From Chamaecyparis obtusa (taxonomy: Eukaryota; Streptophyta; Pinopsida; Cupressales; Cupressaceae), in contig BSBK01002089.1 in the NCBI GenBank assembly GCA_027943335.1, forward strand, positions 275,501 to 339,500: a stretch of 64,000 nucleotides of DNA. The letters are read 5' to 3'. Shown here piece after piece: positions 36,407 to 48,794 of this stretch. The notes under the pieces are model-generated. The model was not told the DNA's origin. It saw only the letters and a list, made by a program, of their open reading frames with translations, and did not search any database. Position 1 is the first letter of the stretch. Each line of letters starts with the position of its first letter. Made by a program: the position numbers and the translations under genes.

Positions 36407-37651
36407 TTATTTGGTTAATGAGATTCTTCCTTTTCCTTTTATACAACAAGGTTCATTGTTTCCAAATCTTACATTACCACTATCACAGTCTTCTAGATAT
36501 TCAAATTTTGTCTTGTCACCAGTCATGTGGTGTGAACATCCACTGTCTATTATCCATATATCATCTTTGCTTATATGAGAAATAAGTGCCATCTTATCTT
36601 CATCATCATCAGATTCATCTTTTATAGCAATAAAGACAATTTCTTCTTCACTATCATCAGAATCTTTAGCCATAAAACATGTTTTCTTACCTTTATCCTT
36701 GAATGATTTGAAATTCTTTTTGCCATAGTACTTGTGACTTCTCTTCTCTTCCTTGACTTGCTTGTTTGGGCACCTAGCTGCAATATGTCCAATTTCTTCA
36801 CATGAAAAATAGATTAAAGGAGTTTTAACTTTATATTTACCTTTCCCTCTAGAGTAATTCTTTGCAAGTAATGCTTCTACAATTTCAAGATCACTATCAG
36901 AACTTTCTTCTGATACTTCTTCACTTTCTGACTGAACTTCTTTAATTTTTTTGTTCTTCTTTAGTGAAACCTTGGCCTCAAATGCTGATTCAATATTTTT
37001 GGAACTAGGAACATAGTTGTCATAGTTGTCTAATTCAAAGGCTGTCAATCTTCCAACTAAAGCATCCAAAGTTATATTGTGGTTTGTTTCACATCTTCTT
37101 TCTTGAATAGCTGATACTCTTATTGCATAGATAGGGAGTAATGTTCTGAGTACCTTACTTATAATAGTTTCATCTAAGATTGTTCCTCCAGAAGCTCTAA
37201 TTGCACTTACACTTGCTTTGATTCTTTCAACATATTTTGCAATGTTTTCATCTTCCTTCATATTCATCTTGTCGAACTGTCCTCTTAGGCTTTCTGCTTT
37301 GGCTCTTTTCACATTTGCATCACCACCATATATTTTCTTCAGTGCCATCCACATTTCATATGCAGTAGTGCATTCTTTAATATCATAAAATTCTTCATAG
37401 CTGAGAGCAGATGCAATGTCTATCATCATGGTGTTATGAGTCTTTTTATCTGCAATGTCTTCAACAGTTAATGCGCCATTAGGAATTGTGTATTCTTCAT
37501 CAATGTATTTGCATCCTAAATCACCAATGGAAGCTAGATGAAGTCGCATGAGACCTTGCCATGCTGAAAAGTTATCTCTGTTGAGCTTTGGAATTTCCCT
37601 CTTGTAAGACATCCTGATCTTTAGCTTAGGTCCTTGAAACCCTTCCTGCAA
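36407..37651 (-). pseudogene. Copia gag and protease
   Basis: A frame of 414 codons opens at MQEGFQGPKLKIRM near the primer-binding site. It holds a gag region (FSAWQGLMRLHLAS, TAYEMWMALKKIYGG, LRGQFDKMNMKE) and a zinc knuckle with its first Cys lost (YFSCEEIGHIAARCP; Tyr for Cys, TGT to TAT). An acidic linker follows, then the copia-type protease site WIIDSGCSHHMTGD. TAA at 36409-36407 ends the frame just before the protease end, so Gag-Pol is broken. The start at 37651 agrees with the PBS at about 37655-37672. Confidence 0.9.
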
Positions 37652-37654
37652 GCA

Positions 37655-37672
37655 CCAAAAGCTTTGATACCA
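37655..37672 (-). promoter_or_regulatory. Primer-binding site of copia element (initiator Met tRNA type)
   Basis: The minus strand beside the right LTR reads TGGTATCAAAGCTTTTGG. The consensus of this class is TGGTATCAGAGC, complementary to the 3' end of initiator tRNA-Met; one G is A here. Confidence 0.8.
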
Positions 37673-37674
37673 AT

Positions 37675-38888
37675 TGATGGAATATGGATGAAGTGACTTA
37701 GAGGGGGGGGGGAATCAGTCAACCATAAAACACTTCACAATTAATTCTTTCCAGATCCCTTAGGATATCTTAAAAATGTTATCTATTTTAGCACTCGGTA
37801 AATAGATTGCAGTAACTTTGAAGATGTAGAAAGTATTAGCAAAATTATCTTTTAGATATTCATCAGCACTAGTGTATGATTAAGATAGCAATTAAGAACA
37901 CAAGAGACACAAGATTTAACGTGGAAACCCAATATTGGAAAAACCACCAATGTATCTAGATACTGATTTTCACTTTTCTGAAGTGATGCCCGGTTAGAAG
38001 CCAACCCGGTAAAAGGTTACAAAACACACTGTTAGGTGTGACCTTATTAGAGGATTTAATCACCCTGCTAGGAGTGGCCTGGTAAGAAGTCTTGAAAACA
38101 ATTCAATGGAATTGTCACCTTGTTAGAGGATTTACAATATGGTTGTTAAACCAACTCGGTTAAGAGATTTAGAATTCACTGTTACAATGATAAGAAGGTA
38201 ACAATGAAAAATGACTTGTATAATAATGCAACTGCCTTGCTGATTATAGATCTCTGTTCTGCATATGTGTGATCCTTCCTGATTGAATAAATCTCTACTG
38301 CACCTTAAGGATATCTGAACATCCTTCACAAATTTGCACACACCTTTCCTGTCTTTCTTCTGTAAATCTTCTGCTGTATTTCTTGTTTATTTTTCACATT
38401 TGACCTTTTATTTATATGATTTTAGATTTGTCAAATCGACATTATTTAGTATAACAGCTGGCTGAATTAAGCAAACTCTATTTTCAAAAATCTTTCAAGG
38501 GCCGACAGTGCTCGGTGACCATAACTTTCTACAATCTTTCGGAGACCAAGGGAACTTGGTAAACACCGATAATCCTTTACCTTCGATAACCGACTAAACT
38601 CGGTAAACATTGAATTTTCTTTGACGACCAACTGAACTCGGTAAACACTGAATTTCCTTTGATGATCGACTAAACTCGGTAAATGCTAAATTTTCTTTGA
38701 TAACCAAGTGAACTCGGTAGACACTGATTTTCTTTGATAACCAAGTGGACTCGGTAAGCACTAATCTTCCTGTTTGGCAGACCGACTGAGCTCGGTAGGA
38801 ACTGATTGCTGCGGACTATGACATTGTGTGACATCAAAGACAATACATAATTTGAGTAGCAATTTCCTTCAGACAATTGTTTCCAACA
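37675..38888 (-). repeat. Right (5') LTR of the copia element
   Basis: It is 1214 bp, starting TGATGGAATATGG and ending TTTCCAACA, matched by the left LTR over its whole length. Several of its differences from the left LTR are C/T or G/A; for example the palindromes read ACCAAGT where the left LTR has ACCGAGT. The TATA-like site lies at 38409-38416. Confidence 0.95.
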
Positions 38889-38893
38889 GTGAA
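38889..38893. repeat. Target-site duplication, right (GTGAA)
   Basis: An exact copy of 31824-31828 directly after the right LTR of the copia element. Confidence 0.9.
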
Positions 38894-39527
38894 GTGTTTT
38901 GTTGTGTTGCTTCATAACCCCATTATGTAGAGTGTACCCGGGTGAAGGGTAAGTTGCCAAATTTGAGTGTTGGTGTTAAGACCTAGTTGTGGAAAGGCCT
39001 TGGAAGGCTTAAGGAGGTCCTTAGCTGCAGACTCTACATCATGCCCATTCCATCTAGCATAATCCTGACAATCCAAACTAGAGATAACTATCATCCAAAT
39101 GGACTCAATCATACTAGAAACTCTTCCCTATTCATAATGTATGACTGTGCACTGCACTTTCCTACAAAAATAGAAAGTCTCTATTCTATCTCTAACAAGC
39201 ATTGAAATCATAGATCAACCAGAGATCAAAATAGCACTAGAAGTAGAGATATACTAAAGCCAGAGTACCTCTTTTTAAACTATTAATACTTATGGTAAAC
39301 TGAAATGTGATGAAAAACCTGTAAAAAATTGTTAAAATTAAGCAGGCAAACATTTTTTATTTTATTTTAAAATATATGTTGGATTCTTTTATTTTGACGA
39401 TAAATTTTGATGGTGCATTTTTTATTTTATTTTAAAATATATGTTGGACTCTTTTATTACCATAACAGCATACTAGTTGACAACGCTAAAAAATTCAAAA
39501 TAGAATTAGATGAATAGAGCCTCTTAC
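38894..39527. other. Continuation of nested LTR fragment, then intron
   Basis: 38894-39000 continues the sequence interrupted by the copia element. A direct repeat of about 40 bp (TTTTTATTTTATTTTAAAAT and following) occurs at about 39353 and 39418. The rest is unassigned and AT-rich. Its right border is the GTAAGA donor of the exon ending at 39528. Confidence 0.4.
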
Positions 39528-39872
39528 CTGATTTGAATCCATAAAATTATGGACATTCCATGTAGAAACTATAGGCTTAACAGAAGTGGCCAACTGTGAT
39601 ACTGTCTCAGCCAGTCCATCCATACGCGCAGCAGAGGCAGCCAACTGGGATACTTTCTCAGTGAGTCCATGTATGCAATTCATTGTTTGTTCATACCTAT
39701 CATTTGAGCTAAAATGATCTGCAAAGGCTATTACATGACATGCAACAGATGGCTGTGAGATCTCATTTGATGGACTAGATTTCCAACTCATATTGTTGTT
39801 CGATCTAGGATCCAATGTTTCCATATAATTGACAATTTCTTCTACACTTGCTTCTTTGTTATTATTTTCCAT
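39528..39872 (-). pseudogene. CACTA second gene, exon with ENNNKEASVEE
   Basis: After TGTATTGTAG the exon opens MENNNKEASVEEIVNYMETL, runs 345 nt (115 codons, phase 0) and ends DSNQ before GTAAGA. Two short matching repeats (VSQLAASAARMDGL and VSQLATSVKP) are visible. No catalytic motif is seen. The upstream exon ends at phase 2 by eye, so the joining frame is uncertain. It sits between exons typical of CACTA second proteins, which supports the call more than its own sequence does. Confidence 0.5.
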
Positions 39873-39965
39873 CTACAATACAACATTAATATCAACAAAT
39901 AGTTAGTTCAATAAATAATTCCAATAAATATTCACATAAATTGAACCAAAAAATTAGGCACTTAC

Positions 39966-41284
39966 TCCAAATTTGTCCTTTTAGCCTGCAACCCACCTTG
40001 GCCAAATGTGTATCCAGCTGTTACATTATCTCTTGCTCTCTTGCCTCTACAACTTTTAATCAAATATTCTTCAGAACTCATGCTTTCTTTCAATGCCTCC
40101 CATTGTCTAGGAGATAGAGTAGATTGTAACCTGTCTTTCCCATCCATGATAGTTTTTTTGCAAGTGTATCTAAAATTATTCATCAAAATTCTCATTTTTT
40201 TCTTGTAATATCTTCGAGAGATTTTTCCACCAGTAGTCTCAAAATTATTTTCCATCTTTTGTATGACAATTTCCACATTTTGTGGATCTTGATCTGCAAA
40301 GTTTGTCTTGCAAATATCCAAATGGGTTCTACATCGCATGCCCAGCTCAGAGGCCCACCTTGCAACATTTTTCCCAATGGGCTCGCCATCTCTTGATACC
40401 TCAACCAAGAATGGCTTCTTGCCTTCTAATTTTCTTTGTTTTGCATCCCTCTCTATAGATCTATATAAATTTTGACTCAATCTTCTCCTTTTGACAAAAG
40501 CAGGCACATCTTCCATATTTAAACTATTGCCAATATTTTTTTTTGATTTATTAGTTCCATCAGAAGATGTAATAGGTACATTGGATGAAAGCAATATCTC
40601 TTCATTCCTTTAGCAACTTGAAATTCACCATCGTTACCCACATTAAGTGTGTCATGAGTAGTTATATCACTACCTATCTTTGTAGAATTTTTCTCAAAGA
40701 CATCCTTTATCACTCTTGCAAAAAGCTTTTGCATATTTTCTGTTCCTTGACTCCCATGTTTTTCAATAATCTCTTTGAGACTTTGTGTTAAAAGATCTTC
40801 GTGATGTTGTGCATCACCATGTTCTATATCTAATTGTGCATCACCATGTACTTTATCAAGATGCACATCACTATGCATTATACCTGGCTGCACATCATCA
40901 CAACTATTGTTTCCACCAAGTGCATGTGCTATTGAATCACAAATTCATTGGCTTCTACGAGTTGTCGGCACTCTATCTTTGACTTCCTTTTTTTTTCCTT
41001 TTTCATTTCCTATGCAGTTTGTTTCTTTCCTATATAACCAAAAATATCATATTATATCTTGTATACATAAAGCTCAAGCCTTTAAATTTTCAGTAAACAC
41101 TATTAAACAATAACATACTACTCACTGGATTTACAACTTACCTGTTTGTTAATCCAAGCTGTGACAAATATTCATTATTCCTTGCCACACGTTTTCTAAG
41201 AGACTTCTCGTACTCTGTCAATAGAATTTCAGCATTCTCACCACTATCATCTAATTTGGGCCTCACATTCTTTCTCCTCATTTC
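39966..41284 (-). pseudogene. CACTA second gene, 5' exons (Transposase_24-like)
   Basis: Exon 41284-41142 (MRRKNVRPKLDDSGENAEIL, SQLGLTNR; donor GTAAGTTG). A second exon opens near 41030 after a TATAG acceptor; it reads RRSQ-stop-ICDSIAHALGG, where the stop (TGA) fits a CGA Arg codon. It continues through a repeated GDAQ/HSDVHLDKVHGDAQ part, a one-base frameshift near 40600, then RRRLSQNLYRSIERDAKQRK and HLDICKTNFADQDPQ. The last part (40594-39966) ends before GTAAGTG and resembles the Ptta/En/Spm (Transposase_24) family. Function: probably accessory transposition protein. Confidence 0.65.
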
Positions 41285-44200
41285 CTGAAATCCAAATAAG
41301 TGATAATGTATAAATCAGCAACTTGAATCAAAATGTAAACAAAGACAAATTTCAACAACTAAATGCTTGACAAGATACTAAAAAAGAGCTTTGTTTGACA
41401 TGATCTAAATATTATACATAAGGACAGTCAGCCTTATAAGGACAGTCAAATAGTAGAATAAATCTAAACTTCCATCTCCTCAAGCCCATGGCCTTGATGT
41501 GCATCAATTTATGGACAAAGCCCATATTTACTGACTACAACAGTTCAAATATTTCATGTAACTGTTCAGTCACATTAATGGCTTGCCAAACATTGCATGA
41601 GACCTTGAAACCTCATGGTACAGTTAATGTACACCATCTCCTTCATCCTTGTCTAAGAGAGGAGGTTATTCATGCGTGCAAAATGAAAGGGATCACATTT
41701 TGTGTGCTCACTGCTTTCCCTAAGGAAGGTTTGAATCAGTTTTAATCAAATGAAGATAACTTTTTCTATACTCAATCAAATGAACTCCTTCAAAGCCAAA
41801 ATTACTCTAGATTAAAAATATTAACATGTCCAAATAGAAAAGTTTCAAAACAAATCCATTAAGCCCATTGTAATCATAGTCAAAGTTGACTGTTGTAGAA
41901 AAAGAACATGAAAATGAAGAACCTGAACACTTTTATTTGATTCACACTCCAAAATCCTGACCACCTACATTTCTTGGGCTATCCCCCATACAACCATATA
42001 TCTAATGACTCAATATTTACACCAGCCAATTGCATTTTCTTGAAAGTTTCTAAAGCCTTTTCAACAAATTTATATTGTACATATCCTACAATCATAACAT
42101 TCCATGAGACCACATTTCTTTTAGACTATCTCTTTAGCACTCATCATATAATGGCCATCAACAATATGTTATGATGCTTGATTCCACTATCTACTACTGT
42201 TGATGTAATGGCCTCCTTTAAACCATAATAACCAGTCAAAGTTAGTTTGCATAGGTCATTTTAATAGATTCATAGCCTCATGGATTGTTATTACAAGTAT
42301 CTTTAAGTCTCTTCAATGCCCTATTTTCTCTTTTTCATGGTCCCTTCCAATTAGTGTCCTCTTCTCACCCACCATAATCTTGAGGCCAAAATTGACGGTG
42401 CTACCATTATTGATGGTTTGACAATTTCATAGGTAGTCATTACTGGAATGAATAAGGAAATGAAGGAAATGGTCTTAAATTTCCATTTTATGCAATGGCT
42501 TCCTGAATGCAAACAAGAGATATTTTAGTATTATATGACACTATCAAAGAATATAGATTATTGTTCTTATGAATTCACAGAACTTTTTAGATCATCAGTG
42601 AAAATTATCTTCAAATATCTATTACAGGTAGGGATTGGTGAATTCACACATCTTGTCATGAGACCATTTATCTTATACACTTTAGGACATTAGGAGGCAT
42701 CAAACATCTATTACAATACTTTCCATCCACTTGGAATCACAATACTGGCTTCTCACTTCAATGAGGGTAACTAAGCCTACTAGCCCTGTCTACCCAGGTT
42801 TAGGAATTCAACATCCAATAATAGAATTTGAAGACCAACAAAAAACCATATGGGATACCTTTTGACATTTTATAATTCATATTCAAAGATGACACCAAGA
42901 GCAATTGAGACCTTTGATCACAAACTAACTATTGCAAGGCTTTTAAGATCTAATTAGGCCACTATTGCACAACAACTACCCCCAAATTACACCATACAAC
43001 CAAACCAACACCATGGAGAGGTGGAAAGGAACTTTAAAACAAGGAATCCATAGGTTTACAGTGCCTAAACACCTCAAGATTAGACCAGGTTTAGAAAATG
43101 CACTCATAGTCATGAAAACTAGTCATTTTCCACCCCAAATCAGACCTAGGGCATCAAACCATTGTCACCAATCATCAAATATCACTTCAAAACCTCCAGA
43201 ATAAGATAGAGGACACCTAGACCTTCCAATTCACCCATTTTGGCAATTTTCCAATGGTGAATTTAGGAAATATGAAAGATTTTCTGTCAAAAACCTTGTT
43301 GAAGAGGGTTTTCAGACTGTTTTCACTAAAATTCTTCTAAAAAGTACTGTCCCAAAGCCTGCCAATGAAACCCAAGAATCTTTCAGCAAGCTTCAAGCAA
43401 CTATTTTTCAAGGTTACATTACAAGTTTCATCCTTATCTATATAAGATTGTAGTCGCTATTCTTGTTGCATTACTACTGAATTTGTAGCATTATCTTGGT
43501 CTGGAATTTAGATGTTTATAGCTCTTGAAACATTCTATCACTAATTGCACTTTCTACTTCTCTTTTGTAATAGAAGTCAACTTTTTCCCAAAAAACTATC
43601 ATACTAATGAATTATAATATTTCAAGGTGACATTACAAGTTTTAAATTTTATATGTATATAATTATAGTCACTATTCCTGCAGCATTACTACTAAAATTT
43701 GGCATTATCCTGATTAACATTCCTTCTGGGATTCAATGTTTATAGCTCTTGAAGTAAATTCATATTCTGTCACTAGTTGCACTTTCTTTGGAATAAATGA
43801 TTTATAGCATGAAAACATATGATAACACTTCATAATCATTCCTATAACATATGAAAACATAATCAACCACATTAGTCATGTCATTTCCCAATTTCTTCCA
43901 AAGGAAGTGGTTCTGAATCTTTATATTTGCCAGAGTTGCTGCCAATTACATGTATCCAAAAATCAGATATCATATGCAATATGCCCGGATATGGCATGGA
44001 TACCTAGTTCAAACATATCCATATAAATGCCTGTATTTGGGCCATATCTGACATGCGGGATACAATACCACATAGTCCAGTGCCATATTCAATTTAAGGA
44101 TATCAAAAAACATTCAGAAACTGTCCACATGTATATAGTGCTATATCAAATGCAATGAGCTCAAATATGCAATGGATACCATGTCCCAACACATCCAGAC

Positions 44201-45425
44201 AATGGCCTGTATTTGAGCCATATTGATCTAGAAGCATCCAGGTCCACACACAATCCTGCCTCACCCAAAAAAGAATGATCATTCAATTTTGGTTTGTTTT
44301 GAATTGTGTGTGCTTGTGGTTGCTTGTCCTATTTTGTTTGTAGCTTATTGATACGAAAGACCTTGTTGGGTCCACAGAAGGCCTATGTGGTGGAGTGATT
44401 GGGCTTGGCAATTTCAAATATTGGACTGTTTCTACGAAGATTCTTGGGTTTCATTGGCAGGCTTTGGGACATTATTATTCTATTATAGATACTAGAGATT
44501 GAGAAATGAGGTTCCTTAATTTATAACAGGCTCAACAGACAAGCAACCTGTTTTAGAAACTCTAGGGGAGGTAAAGCACCAACATTTTCTAACAATCATG
44601 TTTTACTTAAATTTTATTTAAAGGCTAAAGAATTTTAGGCCCTAAAGCTTCTCTAGTCTATTGGGAAAGAGTATTCAACATTGTACCCAATACACATTTC
44701 CATTAAAATAATTAAAATGTAAAGAAATACTGTTGTTGCTAAGATGTATTATGTTTTCATGCTTCCAAGTGTTTGCGTTGAGGAAACTGCTTCCTACAAC
44801 ATCTACTTATGATTTTAATATACATGTAAGTCCCACTGTAACTGGCTCCTTGATAAATCTCTAGATCCTTTGATAAGTTTTATTTTTTTGTATTATTTTC
44901 TTTTACATTATATTTTACAATGCAAAGTAAGAGAAACCCAAATTATTGGATCCTTAGTTTCTGAATTCTAGCATCCTTGAAAAAAAAATGAAGCTTAGAT
45001 CATTAGAATCAGATGCCTAATTACTAATTAGAAAAGTAGTACATGATTCAGCAACAAAACCTACCATATACAACTCAATGAAGCAGAACAAGTCTCACAG
45101 GAAATCCTTGATAGAAGAGTAGTGACTGGGTAACATTTTCAATGGAACCAAAGAAAGAGTTTTTTGGACATTGACTATTGATGAGAAATTTTTCATTCTT
45201 GGCTTGAGTATCATTATGAAAATGGACTAAATCAATGTGTAAAGTTATTATAGAATTAAATGCTCCATCCCCATGGTGAAGTTATTGTAGAATTAAATGG
45301 TTTTCACAGATTTTCATGGAGGATAGTGGTCATAGTATTAGTAAGAAGGTCCATGTTCTCAAAACATAAACACAGTTTTAAAACAACTTAAAAGACTTTA
45401 ATAATAGTTCATGAAATGGGGCTCA
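41285..45425. other. Gap between the two CACTA genes
   Basis: No open frame with family features is present; the plus-strand frames (41488-41745, 41974-42174, 42965-43204) show no domain. A duplicated unit of about 215 bp lies at about 43400-43800 (landmark GTTACATTACAAGTT near 43413, GTGACATTACAAGTT near 43625). Another diverged repeat contains ATATGCAATATGC and GGCCATAT-like words at 43970-44060 and 44150-44230. Confidence 0.5.
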
Positions 45426-46211
45426 TCAATAATCATCTGCACTGCTAGCAAGGTCCAATTCTTGACCACTCATGTCTGCATCTACTAGATCTTCTTTGTC
45501 ATCATCATCTGTGGCATGCAATACATTCTCTCTTACAGTCTCTTCACTAGTAATCAAAATATCTTCTTGAAATAGTCCATCATCATCTTCTTCCACTTCT
45601 TCAAATGTTTCTTGTAGATTAATATATTGCCCATTAGGAATTAAATCAACAACTTCCATGAATTTCCATTTTGAACGAGACTTTGTTTGAATGGCATATG
45701 ACCATCCTGGGCTTCTTACATCATCATTTAGAAATGATTGGTTGATTTGAGAAGGGAAAAAATATGGCTCATCCATCTCTGATAAGAATTGCCCTATATT
45801 AGCACGTATAAATCCATACTCATCAAATTGTACTGCGGATGGTCGGATCCACTTACATTTTAACAATATAGGACTATTTTCACCAAAATCTACTTGAATA
45901 ATTTCTTGGATGAATCCAACATAGAATTTATTCTTGGTTTCATGATGAAACTCAGCACTAACAACACAATCACAATTTATCTTTCCTTTGTCTTTTTGCT
46001 CTACCCTTAAATGACTACCATAGGCCCACATGCCATTAAATCGCATAGCCCATAAATGTGGAGATTGTGAAAGCTCACTTTCCTCTATTGTTATATGTTG
46101 ACCTTCTTCTTTTGCATCATGAACAACACTGGCAATCCATTCTTCACATTTTGGAAAAGTATCACCTCCAACCAAACTATGATGTTTGCGCTTTTGAGGT
46201 CGATGTTGCAA
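45426..46211 (-). pseudogene. tnp2 C-terminal region (DUF4216-like)
   Basis: A 261-codon frame contains SELSQSPHLWAMRFNGMWAY, a conserved strand-rich block NKFYVGFIQEIIQVDFGE, LLKCKWIRP and an acidic tail. This matches the DUF4216 region at the C terminus of plant CACTA tnp2 transposases. It is the most intact part of the gene. Neighbouring frames to the right carry the preceding DUF4218 region. Confidence 0.75.
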
Positions 46212-46323
46212 GAAACTTTGATTTTCTTCCTCATATTTTCTACATACAACATTAATGACATAGAGAGATTAATAATATAAATGTGTAATACATTTGAGTA
46301 AATAAACAACTGTGTAGAATGTT

Positions 46324-46810
46324 TTACCTATGCCATGTATCAAATGAAGATGTGTTTTGAAGAATAAATGCATGCAATGTACTTCTTTCCTGATGTGATA
46401 GCTTGAAGCGGCATCCATTGCCCTCTAATACTTCGCCTGCAACTCTCTCATCTTCATCATCATCCCATACACATCGATTCACATTTTCAAAATCCTTCAT
46501 ATATTCTGTACAAAATCCCATGACCTCTTGCAATGAATATCCCTCAGCCATGCTGCCTTCTGGTTTTGCCCTAGTACAAACAAATTGTTTCAAAACCTTC
46601 ATATATCATTCTATAGGATACATCCATCTTGTTCTTACTAGACCACAATGCTCTAGTTCATATTCTAGATGTATCAAAAGATGCATAGAGTTGTTAAAGA
46701 TTGTTGGTGGAAATTCCCGTTCTAGAAGACAAAGAACTTCAACAACCTCCTCCCTCAAACTGTCAAAGTTTGATGGATCTGCTACATGTGAACTAATTTT
46801 CTAAAATATT
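46324..46810 (-). pseudogene. tnp2 DUF4218-like region
   Basis: Between about 46810 and 46602 the minus frame reads HVADPSNFDSLREEVVEVLC, LEREFPPTIFNNSMHLLIHL and GLVRTRWMYPIE, then TGA, then YMKVLKQFVCTRAKPEGSMA. In this family the stop position is Arg (RYMKVLK), so CGA to TGA is the simplest cause. The remainder (46602-46324) has EGYSLQEVMGFCTEYM. The region follows the transposase core in tnp2 proteins. Confidence 0.72.
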
Positions 46811-47109
46811 AGCCCCAAACTTATGATTGCCAATCTTGGCCCTTTTTCCAAACCCAATATATTAACCACAATTGGTAAAATGTTCTCGATTATCACATGA
46901 TAATCATGGGTCTTTAGGCCTCTTAAGCTATTAATGTCAATTTGGCTTCTAATGGCAGTACTTACATATCCTGTAGGAAAGAAAGTCTAAGACATCAACT
47001 GTAAGAATTGTGCATGTTGTTCTTTTGTCCAAACAAAGGGAGCACTAGGTTTTCCATATTTTTCACCATCATATTTTTCAACCCAAAGATTTCGACGAAT
47101 CGTTAAATC

Positions 47110-48036
47110 TCAAAAGTCTTCACGTGATGAAATAGTATCAAAAGCACCAAAAAGAGTTTCTATAATAGCATAGGCTATATTTTTCTCTGTATGCATAAAG
47201 TCAACAGTGTGCCTGATGGTTATATCCTTGAAGTATGGAAAATTATAGAATATGCACAGCCTCTTTACACCGCTTTGATTACATGGATCATATCTGCTAC
47301 TAGGAACACCACCATTTGTAATAAATGACATTCTTTTTTTTCCATTGTCAACAATGTAATCACCTGTTATTGGCAAAGGTGCTTCATGATTCTCTTCTTG
47401 ACCATTGAAACATGTTTTTTGTTGACGATATGGATGATCCACTTTTAGATAAGCACGATGTCCACAATAAGTACACTTACGTAAACTTCTTGAGTGCCTC
47501 ACAAAATCCTTAAAGTTACAAGCTGGACAACCATGATATCCATGAACAGTGAGACCAAACAATGTACCATATGTAGGAAGATCATGAATTGTAACCAATA
47601 AGGAAGCTCTTAAAGTGAATTTGATTGAACCATCCCTTAAAGATTGAATTGCTTCAACTCCTGTCCACAATTCCATTAGCTCATCATATAGTGGCTCTAG
47701 ATAAGCATCTATTGTATCTGAAGTCACACTTTTCTTTCCTGGTATAATCAATGATAACATCAAGAAAAATGGTTTGGTTACTAGCCATGGAGGCAAATTA
47801 TAATTTAATAAAAAAATAGGCCAAGTTGACCATTTCGTACTTTGATCTGAGAATGGGTTCACTCCATCTAGAGCCAAACCTAACCTTATGTTACGAGGAT
47901 CTTGAGAAAAATTGGGCCATTTGTTATCAAACTCCATCCACATATTAGAATCAGGCACATGTCGTTGTTTCCCATCAGTGCTCTTATTTAGAGCATGCCA
48001 TTGCATAAGCTGAGCAATGTCTCTACACCGATACAT
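47110..48036 (-). pseudogene. tnp2 transposase core (Transposase_21)
   Basis: The 308-codon frame holds NIRLGLALDGVNPF, WPIFLLNYNLPPWL, FLMLSLIIPGKKS, a Cys-rich part (HGCPACNF, CTYCGHR) and VDFMHTEKNI. These are the conserved blocks of the plant CACTA transposase tnp2. It ends at REDF-stop at 47110, and the continuing frame (to about 46810) has further stops. It would cut the element at its CACTA ends. The copy cannot make a complete protein. Confidence 0.85.
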
Positions 48037-48245
48037 TCGTAGTAATCATGGGATTATCAGAAAGTGGCGAAGAACTTTTCTAGGGACCACAGCTGATTTC
48101 AATCCTTTTCTGTACTTACTTCATGACATTTTGGACATTCAGTATCATTTGCAAGATTTTTGTGAAATAATATGCAACCATTAACACATGTGTGGATATT
48201 ATCATATCCCAATCCGAGCTTACTGATTTGCCTTTTACATTGACT

Positions 48246-48794
48246 TCATTTTGTTGGCAATGTGGAGTCAGCAGGTAACAATGAACATAATAATGCCAAC
48301 AACTGATCTACACTCTCATTTGTCCAACCATGCACCACTTGCAAGTTAAGAATTTGAAGGATTGTTGTCAAATGACTTAACTTGCAATCAGCATACACAG
48401 GCTTTAAAGCATCCTCCATTGCCTTGGTCCAATCATCGTCTAAACCCTCGTTCAACATTCTATTGACTTCAAACCCTTCGTCTAGCTTTATTGTGCCTTC
48501 ATCTATGTCCGGTGCCACTTCATCTATGTTTGGTGCCACTTCATCTATGTTTGCTGCATCTTCACCTCTCACATTTTTCAATTCTATCATATCTTTGTAA
48601 TAGTTATAAGCCCAAGGGCTTATACCACTATGCCCATGTCTTATCATATGTCGATAAATAACATTTCTATTTTTCATTTTTCCACCAAGACAGTTATTAC
48701 ATGGACATGGATATTTTTCCACATCCCTCTCATCAGCTACTCTCTCATCATATGCATGATATTGATCTATAGTCAACCTTCTTTGCTGATCCAT
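48246..48794 (-). pseudogene. tnp2 N-terminal part (transposase-associated domain)
   Basis: The likely start is ATG at 48794 (MDQQRRLTIDQYHAYDERV). The conserved CPCNNCLGGKMKN, HMIRHGHSGISPWAYNY segment is the transposase-associated zinc-binding domain seen in front of tnp2 cores. Three repeated IDEVAP(N/D) units lie in the linker. TGA at 48246 ends the frame; in later frames NDTECPKCHEV shows the next conserved Cys block. The frame upstream of 48794 is probably a separate exon or non-coding. Confidence 0.75.

Larger units (their letters stand above)
31829..38888 (-). mobile_element. Complete Ty1/copia retrotransposon with LTRs and TSD
   Basis: The left LTR is 31829-33043 and the right LTR 37675-38888, both starting TGATGGAATATGG and ending TTTCCAACA. 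The minus-strand order is 5' LTR (right), primer-binding site, gag, protease, integrase, reverse transcriptase, RNase H, polypurine tract, 3' LTR (left). The integrase precedes the RT, the defining copia order. The target-site duplication is GTGAA. The coding frame has four stops and one frameshift, so the copy is inactive, but the LTRs are still highly similar, so the insertion is among the youngest in the window. Confidence 0.95.

Noticed and set aside
31829..38888. Possible retrovirus-like envelope gene in the copia element
   Set aside because: The coding region ends with RNase H and the polypurine tract follows at once; no further frame is present.
41488..43204. Plus-strand frames in the gap between CACTA genes
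   Set aside because: No domain and opposite to the element's coding strand.
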